30,618 nucleotides of DNA from Candidatus Bathyarchaeota archaeon (GTDB lineage: Archaea > Thermoproteota > Bathyarchaeia > TCS64): the NCBI GenBank assembly GCA_030670015.1, contig DAOVCM010000001.1, positions 1 to 30,618 on the forward strand, written 5' to 3'. Positions within the stretch are counted from its first letter, which is position 1; the number at the start of each line of letters is the position of its first letter. The translations under genes were made by a program, and so were the position numbers. The notes below the pieces were generated by a model. The model was not told the origin of the DNA, ran no database searches, and worked only from the letters and a program-made list of their open reading frames with translations. This document shows positions 23,871 to 30,618 of the stretch, piece by piece.

Positions 23871-23964
23871 TGGTGCTTATTGTGTTTATGTTATGATCTA
23901 TGATGTGAAATTGGTTTTTTGGTGTTATACTTGGATTATAAAAGGGTTGGTGGATTGATTAGTT

Positions 23965-25419
23965 TCAACTTTTTTCTATCTTCCAGATTGTGCCTTCAGA
24001 TGTGTCGGAGAGAATCACTCCTACCTTGGAAAGTTCCTCTCTTATTTGGTCGGAGAGAGTGAAGTTTCTATCCGTTCTAAGTCGCTCTCTAACTTTTGCG
24101 ATGATGTTTATCAGGTCTTGTGTTAACTCGTCAACTCCTGTACTAGTTGCCTCAAAAAGGCCTAGAACGTTCAGTAGACTGTGATAGATAACTGATGCCT
24201 TCATGAGGACTCCCTTGTTGGGGCCCTTTGCTATGTAATCATTTATGGTTTTGGAGAGGGCGTGAAGGGCGTTGAAGGCACTGTGAGTGTCGATGTCATC
24301 GTCCATGGCGTCTTCAAATGCTTTTTTGTGTGTGGATATTTCATGCAGAAATGTTTCTTCAATGTCGCCATAGTCAAGCTTTTCGTATTCGTCTTTACAT
24401 GCGTTTTCGATGAGGTTTAGTGTGTTCCTTAGTTTTTGCAACGAGTTCTCGGCGCTTTCCATTGCGGCCTCTGTATAGTCTACTTGCTTCCGGTAATGGG
24501 TGGAGAGGTAGAAGTATCTGAATACGTCTGGGGAGTATTTTGTTAGTACTTCGTCGAAGGAAACGTAGTTACCGAGGCTCTTGCTCATCTTTCTTCCGTT
24601 TATCTTGAGGAACCCTCCGTGCATCCAGAAGCGAACGAATTTTGTTCCTGTGTATGCTTCGGACTGAGCTATTTCGTTCTCATGATGGGGGAAGATGAGG
24701 TCCTCGCCTCCTGCGTGGATGTCTAGGGTGTCACCTAGATATTTACGTGTCATTACGCTGCACTCAATGTGCCATCCCGGTCTCCCTCTGCCCCAAGGTG
24801 ATTCATAGTAGATGCCGCGTTCTATTTCGTCTGGTGTCGACAGCTTCCAGAGAGCGAAGTCGTTGGCTGTCTCCTTCTCGTATTCGTCTACTGTCATCCG
24901 TTCGGTCTTCTTCACAGCTGAGAGGTCGACACCGCTGAGTTTTCCGTATTCTTGGAATTTGTCTATGTCAAAGTAGACGCCATCCCCAGATACGTAGGCG
25001 TACTCCTTTTTGATGAGGCCTTGTACGAACTCTATCATATCCTGAACATGTTCGGTAGCCCGGGGGTATACTGTAGCTCGCTTCATATTGAACCAGTCGA
25101 GGCCTCTGAGGAAGGACTTGACGTATCTTTCGGTGAACTCTTTTAGGGACACACCTTCTTTGCCCGAGTTGCGTATAGTCTTGTCGTCGATGTCGGTTAT
25201 GTTCATCACGTAGAACACGTCATACCCGCGATACTCCAGCCATCGTAGGACGATGTCACCGAGCAGGAAGCTACGAAAGTTGCCTATGTGGGGGTCACTG
25301 TAGACGGTGGGACCACAGACATACATCCTCACCTTCCCCTGCTCAATAGGTTCAAACGGCCGTTTACGCCGTGTGAAGGTGTCGTAGAACCGAAGCCCCA
25401 CTGGGTTTTTCATGGCCAT
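23965..25419 (-). CDS. cysS: Cysteinyl-tRNA synthetase
   Basis: A 484-residue class I synthetase that charges tRNA-Cys. It has the HIGN signature at 44-47 (YSDPHIGNFRS), the KMSKS loop at 277-281 (GRKMSKSLGNY), and the zinc ligands of CysRS at C35, C220, H245 and E249 (CGPTVY, WHIECSVM, FPHHENEIAQSE). Length is normal and nothing is missing. An AT box (about 25554-25564) lies over 100 bases upstream, so the leader may be long. Presence of CysRS means Cys-tRNA need not be made by the SepRS/SepCysS route. Confidence 0.97.
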   Translation of the reverse strand: MAMKNPVGLRFYDTFTRRKRPFEPIEQGKVRMYVCGPTVYSDPHIGNFRSFLLGDIVLRWLEYRGYDVFYVMNITDIDDKTIRNSGKEGVSLKEFTERYVKSFLRGLDWFNMKRATVYPRATEHVQDMIEFVQGLIKKEYAYVSGDGVYFDIDKFQEYGKLSGVDLSAVKKTERMTVDEYEKETANDFALWKLSTPDEIERGIYYESPWGRGRPGWHIECSVMTRKYLGDTLDIHAGGEDLIFPHHENEIAQSEAYTGTKFVRFWMHGGFLKINGRKMSKSLGNYVSFDEVLTKYSPDVFRYFYLSTHYRKQVDYTEAAMESAENSLQKLRNTLNLIENACKDEYEKLDYGDIEETFLHEISTHKKAFEDAMDDDIDTHSAFNALHALSKTINDYIAKGPNKGVLMKASVIYHSLLNVLGLFEATSTGVDELTQDLINIIAKVRERLRTDRNFTLSDQIREELSKVGVILSDTSEGTIWKIEKS

Positions 25420-25577
25420 CTCTATACATCCCTCAATTTTTTCCTAGAATCAGCTAGACCTGGCGGCGAGACGAAGGTCAGTTCTGGCGCGTGGTACACA
25501 ATAGTCTCAATCTTCCATGTCTTTCTAGCTGGAGAAATGACTGTTAACCTCGCATTTAAACTTAAGGGTGCAGTTAA

Positions 25578-26210
25578 TCAACTATTTTCCTCTTCGAGTT
25601 TGTCCTTTAGCCTTTTAATAGATTCATTGAGCCTCCTGCGACCTACCTCTGATGTAACCTCGCTCCGGGTACGCTCAATAATGCCACGGGCGATGTCCAG
25701 CTTCCGCCTGAGCCCCTTCAGTAGTGGGACTTCCTCCATAGCGCCCAGACCGAGGTAGATACGCTCCATCACTTCAAGCTGAGACTCAGCTAGCTCAACG
25801 TTTCCGACACGCAGGGCGTCAAGGGCTTGACGCCTGAGTTCACCTGGGACATCTCCGAGCCCCATCAGATAAGTTGTGAGGGAGATTCCTATAGTCTCGG
25901 GGCTTGGGAAGGTGTTCTTAGTCTTTAACTCGTAGACGATGCAGGCTTCCGCGTACTCCTCTTGGGCGGCGCGGACTTGGTCAATGACCCATAGCTGAGA
26001 GCGTCTACCTATGATATCCTCCATCTCACGCATAAGGCTACGGGCTTCCTGGAGCTTCGTCCCCGCGGCTTGGACTGCGTCTCCATGCACGTGTTGTATG
26101 GCTTGCTTGGAGAGTATCCTCGCCCTTCTGGCTTTGACCCGTATTTCGTTAACGGCTTGTTCCCGGAGCCTAAGCTCCTCATCCGCCTTCTCTAGGAGTT
26201 CTTCCAACAA
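25578..26210 (-). CDS. Translin-family protein
   Basis: A 210-residue, almost entirely helical protein with the translin pattern: an N-terminal coiled region (LEELLEKADEELRLREQAV), QEYAEACIVYELKTKNTFPS in the middle, and IGISLTTYLMGLGDVPGELRRQALDAL, whose GDVPGELRR segment is the clearest signature. Translins bind single-stranded RNA and DNA; archaeal members form octamers and some have RNase activity. It starts 3 bases after the stop of the threonine dehydratase gene and is thus in one operon with it; the functional connection is not clear. Confidence 0.88.
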   Translation of the reverse strand: MLEELLEKADEELRLREQAVNEIRVKARRARILSKQAIQHVHGDAVQAAGTKLQEARSLMREMEDIIGRRSQLWVIDQVRAAQEEYAEACIVYELKTKNTFPSPETIGISLTTYLMGLGDVPGELRRQALDALRVGNVELAESQLEVMERIYLGLGAMEEVPLLKGLRRKLDIARGIIERTRSEVTSEVGRRRLNESIKRLKDKLEEENS

Positions 26211-26213
26211 GTG

Positions 26214-27179
26214 CTAACCCTTACAGAGTATGGTTTTAAGCATGTCAGCCGTGAGGTTTCCGCCGCTGAGGTCCATAGCGACCTTCTTACCCTTCAAGCG
26301 GTCCCGGATCTTGTAGCCTGCGGCCAGGGAGGCGGCGCCGGCGCCCTCCGCGATGGTGTGAGCTTTCTCAACGTAAAGCCTGATAGCGTCCTTGATCTCC
26401 TCCTCGGAGACAAGGATGAAGTCGTCTATCTGGTCCCGTATGATCTCAAGGGGAAGCTCGAAGGCTCGTCTGGTCGCCAGCCCGTCGGCCATTGTGTCCG
26501 CCGAATCCGTTGGGACGATCTCTCCCTTCTTCCAACTGAGGTATACACTGGGTGCGTTCTCCGATTGCACCGCGATCACCTCGACATCGGGGGCCGCAGT
26601 TCTGACAACTGTGCTGATGCCCGCGGCTCCTGAGCCTCCGCCTACTGGGACGATAATAACATCGACGTCGGGAAGGGCTTCAACGATCTCAAGCCCGATA
26701 GTTGCGACGCCGGCTATTAGATGGGGCTCGTTACCGCCGTGAATGTAGCGATATCCCTGCTCCTCTGTGATCCTCTCAGCGTTCAAACGGGCGTCCTCAA
26801 AGTCGCGGCCTTCTGCAATGATCTCGGCACCAAAACTTCGGATGGCCGCGACCTTGTCGGGGTTAGCGTTTTTCGAGACACAAACCCTTGCTTCGACGCC
26901 GAATAAGTTGGAAGCGTAAGCCACAGCTTGGCCGTGGTTACCTGTAGATGCGGTGATAACGCCCTGTTTCTTCTCTTTGGGGCTGAGCTGGGAGACGAGG
27001 TTGATACCGCCGCGAACCTTGAATGATCCTGTTGGCTGGAAGTTCTCATGTTTTACGTAGGCTTCAAACCCAAGGACCTTCGAAAGACTTGCGTAATGGT
27101 GCAGAGGGGTTTTCGATAGGTAGGGGGCAATGTTCTTCTTGGCTTTCAAAACGTCTATGAAAGTAGGGCGGATGAACAT
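26214..27179 (-). CDS. ilvA: Threonine dehydratase / serine racemase family, PLP-dependent
   Basis: A 321-residue fold-type II PLP enzyme. K54 in TGSFKVRGG is the Schiff-base lysine; TASTGNHGQAVAYAS (76-90) contacts the substrate; VGGGSGAAG (179-187) binds the PLP phosphate. There is no C-terminal ACT-like regulatory domain, so it resembles catabolic threonine deaminase (TdcB) or serine racemase more than the feedback-regulated biosynthetic enzyme. The product, 2-oxobutyrate, would feed isoleucine synthesis or catabolism. A good TATA box (27209-27217) gives a leader of only about eight bases. The translin gene follows at 3 bases. The symbol is by family only. Confidence 0.9.
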   Translation of the reverse strand: MFIRPTFIDVLKAKKNIAPYLSKTPLHHYASLSKVLGFEAYVKHENFQPTGSFKVRGGINLVSQLSPKEKKQGVITASTGNHGQAVAYASNLFGVEARVCVSKNANPDKVAAIRSFGAEIIAEGRDFEDARLNAERITEEQGYRYIHGGNEPHLIAGVATIGLEIVEALPDVDVIIVPVGGGSGAAGISTVVRTAAPDVEVIAVQSENAPSVYLSWKKGEIVPTDSADTMADGLATRRAFELPLEIIRDQIDDFILVSEEEIKDAIRLYVEKAHTIAEGAGAASLAAGYKIRDRLKGKKVAMDLSGGNLTADMLKTILCKG

Positions 27180-27208
27180 ACTTATCGTCCTGTACTTTGG
27201 CGGCTCCA

Positions 27209-27217
27209 GTTTATATC
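27209..27217 (-). promoter_or_regulatory. TATA box of the threonine dehydratase-translin operon
   Basis: On the minus strand this reads GATATAAAC, about 33 bases before the ATG at 27179, giving a very short leader. Confidence 0.6.
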
Positions 27218-27391
27218 TCTGAGCTTTTTGGGAGGATAATGGGCTGATTAAGGCTCTTTAGGTGAAGGATGTATCTTGTTTAAAATGCCAGGATGAGCGC
27301 TTAGTTGGATGATAGAAACCTTGAGAGAGGTGGATCTATGTCTTCTATAAGATACTAAATGTTTAATAATTATAATTGGGAATTTTAAGGT

Positions 27392-27742
27392 ATGAAGAGT
27401 TACATTAAGATCTTTGGTCCGCCAACTCTGAAGGCGTTGAAGGAACTGGAGAAGATCGCTATTAATATGCCCGACGTTTGTATCATGGACACCGTCATAT
27501 CACAGGATCTGCCAATATTTGATACACAGGAGGGCATTATGAACTTCTTCGGCTCTATCGGCGAGATGACCGTGGAACGTTGCAACAACATCATAAGCAA
27601 GTCCGGTGAGACCCTGGGGGAATACGACTTCTACTTTGAGTGGTTCACTGACCCGGCATTGGAACAGCTGAACGACCTAATCTTGAAGATAGATGAGGCC
27701 CTGATGCCGCTGGGATGTAAATACACTATAACCACGAAGTAA
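27392..27742 (+). CDS. 116-aa protein of unknown function
   Basis: An alpha/beta protein with a typical coding composition: SYIKIFGPPTLKALKELEKI, a central GIMNFFGSIGEMTVERCNN, an acidic EYDFYFEWFTDPALEQLND and a C-terminal MPLGCKYTITTK strand. There are no membrane segments, and its three cysteines (C34, C67, C112) are not arranged as a metal site. I do not recognise the family. An AT-rich box at about 27362-27376 supports a nearly leaderless transcript starting at or just before the ATG. It is monocistronic, between divergent ilvA and convergent nitroreductase; T-rich stretches after the stop (27778-27784, 27804-27811) could terminate it. Confidence 0.72.
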   Translation: MKSYIKIFGPPTLKALKELEKIAINMPDVCIMDTVISQDLPIFDTQEGIMNFFGSIGEMTVERCNNIISKSGETLGEYDFYFEWFTDPALEQLNDLILKIDEALMPLGCKYTITTK

Positions 27743-27891
27743 ACCTCGTGTGAACCTTTGAATACAGAAACCCATTATTTTTTAACAAACCGTATCGTCT
27801 CTCCCCTTTTTATGTTTATGATTTTCAGTACAGCTATAATCAAATGTGTATAGAAAGTAACTTTTGGAAATATTATTGGCTGATGCGTCCT

Positions 27892-28455
27892 CTATCCTGC
27901 TTCCACATATCTGTCAATGTATGCGAATTTCTCGAATGGGAGTCTCTGAGGCCTCTCTTTTCCCCTTTTCTTCTGGTCTTCTGTGAGGGTGTCGTGTAGA
28001 GCATCGGAGCGTCTTCCGACGTTTACCAAGGTGATAACCTGCATGTCCTCTGGAACCCCTAGGATCTTCTTCACATTCTTCTCCCTGTAGCCCGCAATTG
28101 GGTATGCAACCAGGCCCAGCTCAGTTGCCCTCAGGATGAGGAAGGCGGTCGCCATGCCTTTGTCGAACTGGTGGTACTCTCTCCCTCTGACACTGCAGTC
28201 GTCGTCCTTCCTGCTGAAGACAGCGATGATCATGGACGCATCCCGGACCCAGTTATTAGACTTTAAAAGCGCTGCGTGCATATCCTGCAGCACATCGGGG
28301 TCTCGTACATATATGAACCTCCAAGGCTGGTTGTTGAAGCATGAAGGGGCGAGGCTTGAGCTCCAGGCCAGCTCCTTTATCAACTCGTTTGATATGGGCA
28401 TAGGGTCAAGAGATCTGTAAGCTCTCCGTGCAATTATCGCTTCTTTGACATGCAA
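27892..28455 (-). CDS. Nitroreductase-family flavoprotein
   Basis: A 187-residue FMN-dependent oxidoreductase with family signatures: the N-terminal VKEAIIARRAYRSLDPMPI, SSSLAPSCFNNQPWRFIYV (FMN contact), the helix GMATAFLILRATELGLVAYP, and VKKILGVPEDMQVITLVNVG near the C-terminus. Such enzymes reduce nitro groups, quinones or other substrates with NAD(P)H; the physiological substrate is unknown. It starts 15 bases after the peroxiredoxin stop and is probably co-transcribed with it, suggesting a redox-stress unit. Confidence 0.9.
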   Translation of the reverse strand: MHVKEAIIARRAYRSLDPMPISNELIKELAWSSSLAPSCFNNQPWRFIYVRDPDVLQDMHAALLKSNNWVRDASMIIAVFSRKDDDCSVRGREYHQFDKGMATAFLILRATELGLVAYPIAGYREKNVKKILGVPEDMQVITLVNVGRRSDALHDTLTEDQKKRGKERPQRLPFEKFAYIDRYVEAG

Positions 28456-28470
28456 GGCTCATCTGTACCT

Positions 28471-28956
28471 CTATTTTTCTATCAGCTCGGATAGCTTCTC
28501 CTTCACAGCTTCAACATGGCCCTTGACCCTCACATTCCTCCATATGTGGGCTATCCTCCCTTCGGGGTCTGTGAGGAAGCTGCTCCTGACGACGCCGTGG
28601 TACTCCCTCCCAAACCTTTTCTTAAGTTTCCATACGCCATATTTTTCAAGGGCTTCATGGGCGGGGTCGCTCAGAAGCGTGATCCCTAGGTCGTGCTTCG
28701 TGCAGAAGTTCTTGTGACTCTCAACCGAGTCGGGGCTGACCCCGATGATAAATGCTCCAAGGGATTCGAAATCACCCTTGTTCAGAGTGAAGTCGATGGC
28801 CTCAAGCGTGCATCCCTTGGTGTTGTCCCTAGGGTAGAAATACAGGACAAACCATTTCCCTTGGAACTCTTCCATGCAGACCTCTATACCTTCTTGGTTG
28901 GACAAGCAGAAGCCAGGGGCTTCTACTCCTACTGCCAATTCTCTTGTTTCAGCCAT
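28471..28956 (-). CDS. bcp: Bcp-type peroxiredoxin
   Basis: A 161-residue thiol peroxidase of the Bcp/PrxQ group. The peroxidatic site YPRDNTKGCT puts the active cysteine at C49, with a downstream VRSSFLTDPEGRIAHIW matching the conserved Arg region. The usual PrxQ resolving cysteine five residues later is Ile54, so resolution must use another thiol (C17, C27 or C85 are available) or an external partner. A TATA box at 28995-29003 gives a leader of about 17 bases. The nitroreductase gene follows closely. Confidence 0.92.
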   Translation of the reverse strand: MAETRELAVGVEAPGFCLSNQEGIEVCMEEFQGKWFVLYFYPRDNTKGCTLEAIDFTLNKGDFESLGAFIIGVSPDSVESHKNFCTKHDLGITLLSDPAHEALEKYGVWKLKKRFGREYHGVVRSSFLTDPEGRIAHIWRNVRVKGHVEAVKEKLSELIEK

Positions 28957-28994
28957 GATGAAAACCTCAGATCACCGAGAAAAGTGGAATAAAA

Positions 28995-29003
28995 CTATTT
29001 AAA
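28995..29003 (-). promoter_or_regulatory. TATA box of the peroxiredoxin-nitroreductase pair
   Basis: Read on the minus strand it is AAATAGTTT preceded by GTTT, a TTTAAATA-type element about 43 bases before the ATG at 28956. Confidence 0.55.
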
Positions 29004-29116
29004 CAACCCTTTGATAGACTCGATTAAAACCTGGGTTTTATATGAAGCTGAAAGAGGCTTACTTTAAGGTTAATAGACATCATTCACCCATATTTGGACG
29101 ATTTTTCAGGTGGCCT

Positions 29117-30358
29117 CTATTCGAGGCTGATCGTACCGTATTTATCGTAGTATTCTACCCAGAGGCGTCTCATCTCATCGTCGAGACTACCTTTGATAAG
29201 GTCGAAAATTGTCTTGATATTCTCGATGGAGAACACCTTGAGTCCTAGCTCATCCTCTAGGTATTCGACGGGGCCACGTTTCGCGATGTTCTCGGCGTCT
29301 CCCATCCTCTCCTGCCTGTCAACGGCTATGACGAGGCCGACAACTTGGTGTTTCCCCAACAAATGCAGTTTCTCTATGGTCTCCACCTTAGTAGAGCCCG
29401 TTGTTATTGTGTCGTCGACAACGAGGATTCTCTGTCCCTGTTTGAAGTATCCTGCGCCCACGATGACCCGGTCGGCGGAGATGTCGCCGTAGGCTTTCTC
29501 CTCCTTCCTGTCGTACATGTACCGCTTGTCCATTCCGTAGAGTTCTTTCAACCCCTCGCAGGTGAGGGTGGCCAGGCTGATGCCCTTGTAGCTGGGGCCG
29601 AAGATGTAGTCAAAGTCCTCGATGGCTCCCTGCTCCATCAAGAGCGCGATGTAGCTGGCGAAGGCCCACTTGAGGCTCGTGAGTGACTCGCCGTCCGTCA
29701 GGGCGCCGAGGTTGACGAAGTAGGGGGAAGGGCGTCCGCTCTTCAGGATGAAGGGCTCCTCGGGGCTCGGAGGCAGACGCAGCGCTCCCTTTTTGATAAG
29801 GGTGTCGAGGAAGACCTGCTCGATCTTCTCCTTTGATACGAGACCACCTCCCTCCAAGGTGAAGGCGTCGCTGTTGATGTATTCGAGGATGGATCCGTAG
29901 TAGAGGATTGAGCCGCAGTAGGTGCAGTGTAGCTTGAGGGCTTCAACGTTGATCCCCCCCTCGACGTTGAACTGGCCTCTAGGCGGTGTGTATTTTGAGT
30001 TTGTGGGGCAGAGGGGGTTGGGGCATTTGAAGATCCCCTCTATTAGTATGGGCAGCTGGACGAGGCGTTTTTCCTTCACGCCCCAGTTCTCGACGATGTT
30101 CAGTGTCGCAGAGGGGGCGACGAAGGCGATGAGGTCGATCTCCTTGGAGGTGAGGTAGGTCCCCTCTATTTTAATGAGGTCCTTGGTGTTGAGACTCTTA
30201 CTGTCGACGTTCTGGGCTATCAGCGTCCTCGCTGTAGGGTCGAGTTTTAGAAGCCGGAGGACGAGGAAGGCCTTTCCAGCGGGGATATGGTCAATAACGA
30301 TGCCGTTCTCGATCTTGCTCACGAGCAGTTGCTTCTCCGACAAATTATACTCCTTCAT
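29117..30358 (-). CDS. Fused aspartate carbamoyltransferase regulatory subunit and orotate phosphoribosyltransferase (PyrI-PyrE)
   Basis: A 413-residue fusion of two pyrimidine-pathway proteins. Residues about 12-160 are PyrI: KIENGIVIDHIPAGKA, IAQNVDSKSLNTKDLIKIEG and APSATLNIVENW (nucleotide-binding domain), then a zinc domain with C112, C117, C145 and C148 (CPNPLC, CTYC). Residues about 176-400 are PyrE: RLPPSPEEPFILKSGRPSPYF, FGPSYKGISLA, and the PRPP-binding ILVVDDTITTGST at 311-323. PyrI normally relays CTP/ATP allostery to the PyrB trimer; PyrE makes orotidine 5'-phosphate. No frameshift is needed to join them. No other pyr gene is in the window. Confidence 0.93.
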   Translation of the reverse strand: MKEYNLSEKQLLVSKIENGIVIDHIPAGKAFLVLRLLKLDPTARTLIAQNVDSKSLNTKDLIKIEGTYLTSKEIDLIAFVAPSATLNIVENWGVKEKRLVQLPILIEGIFKCPNPLCPTNSKYTPPRGQFNVEGGINVEALKLHCTYCGSILYYGSILEYINSDAFTLEGGGLVSKEKIEQVFLDTLIKKGALRLPPSPEEPFILKSGRPSPYFVNLGALTDGESLTSLKWAFASYIALLMEQGAIEDFDYIFGPSYKGISLATLTCEGLKELYGMDKRYMYDRKEEKAYGDISADRVIVGAGYFKQGQRILVVDDTITTGSTKVETIEKLHLLGKHQVVGLVIAVDRQERMGDAENIAKRGPVEYLEDELGLKVFSIENIKTIFDLIKGSLDDEMRRLWVEYYDKYGTISLE

Positions 30359-30618
30359 GAAACCCTACGACGCTGTAGAAAAGCGTTGCCTTGATGAAGT
30401 GGCTGTGGGTGGTAATTTGAATGATCATGCGTCCATGTTTGTGGGATATGGTGATGGGATAATATTTACCGTTGAACCTCCATTTAGCAACGGACAGTCT
30501 GCGACTGACAGGAACGAGAAGGTGAGAGACCGGGAACAGTCCTCACACAGTGAGGCTGAGGACAAGGAGGGGGGATTCATGGATTCCCTTTACGATATGG
30601 AGGGGGACGTTGAAGAGG
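30357..30618 (+). CDS. Acidic protein of unknown function, N-terminal part (cut by window edge)
   Basis: A frame open from ATG 30357 to the window end (87 codons). The product is strongly polar and acidic in its visible second half (NEKVRDREQSSHSEAEDKEG, then YDMEGDVEE), with an ordered-looking start, SMFVGYGDGIIFTVEPPF. Third-position base use fits the coding style of neighbours. The first ATG overlaps the divergent pyrIE start by two bases, leaving no room for two promoters, so ATG 30435 or another later start may be real. I recognise no family. Confidence 0.45.
   Translation, partial: MKPYDAVEKRCLDEVAVGGNLNDHASMFVGYGDGIIFTVEPPFSNGQSATDRNEKVRDREQSSHSEAEDKEGGFMDSLYDMEGDVEE

Noticed and set aside
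27180..27391. C/D-box small RNA in the ilvA upstream gap
   Set aside because: GATGAT-like and CTGA-like strings occur but not in the order and spacing needed for C, D', C' and D boxes.
29042..29248. Short plus-strand frame downstream of pyrIE
   Set aside because: Its second half is antisense to the pyrIE coding end and the first half shows no conserved pattern or ribosome site.

Overview
The window is archaeal chromosome. It encodes both subunits of the archaeal D-family DNA polymerase (DP1, DP2), geranylgeranylglyceryl phosphate synthase (ether lipids), Alba, Sec61-beta, an Elf1-type elongation factor, a multi-OB replication protein A, translin, DUF99 and DUF2070 proteins, and TATA-type promoters with short or absent leaders. 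PolD together with Elf1 argues against Crenarchaeota and halophiles and fits an uncultivated TACK- or Asgard-grade lineage. I cannot name it more closely from sequence alone. Most genes have balanced base composition; two stretches (about 16.6-18.5 kb and 21.2-23.9 kb) are strikingly AT-rich.

Layout. 1-4.9 kb: the end of a PhoU-like gene, a tRNA-Pro(CGG) with encoded CCA, an M28-type metallopeptidase, a radical SAM protein, a metallophosphoesterase divergent from a SWIM zinc-finger protein, and an unlisted 38-residue membrane microprotein with a textbook leaderless promoter. 4.95-6.5 kb: a four-OB RPA. 6.5-16.6 kb is one long minus-strand block read as nadE - elf1 - GGGP synthase - small Cys-rich protein - DP2, then a broken single-OB SSB gene, Sec61-beta (56 aa), DUF2070, Alba and a class III aminotransferase. 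The first five are so tightly packed that they look like one operon linking NAD synthesis, transcription elongation, lipid synthesis and replication.

16.6-18.5 kb: a small helix-rich protein followed by about 1.3 kb of AT-rich non-coding DNA with three full copies of TGTGATATCAC(A/G), one near copy and extra half-sites, several spaced 10 or 20 bp from the full sites. It lies between the DP2 operon and the DP1 gene, so it is my best candidate for a replication origin or large regulatory region. 18.5-21.2 kb: a membrane-anchored coiled-coil/winged-helix protein, a cupin and DP1. 21.1-23.9 kb: an AT-rich cluster with DUF99, a ribbon-helix-helix protein, a divergent winged-helix protein sharing a palindromic promoter/operator, and an endonuclease V fused to an alkyltransferase-like domain. 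24-30.6 kb: cysteinyl-tRNA synthetase, translin, threonine dehydratase, an unknown 116-aa protein, nitroreductase, peroxiredoxin, a PyrI-PyrE fusion, and the start of an acidic unknown protein.

Most notable: the phased palindrome array, the SSB pseudogene with three lesions, the alkyltransferase-like/EndoV fusion with an Asp-to-Asn change at a catalytic position, the PyrI-PyrE fusion, and two small genes (38 and 56 aa). No CRISPR array, insertion sequence or rRNA was seen.
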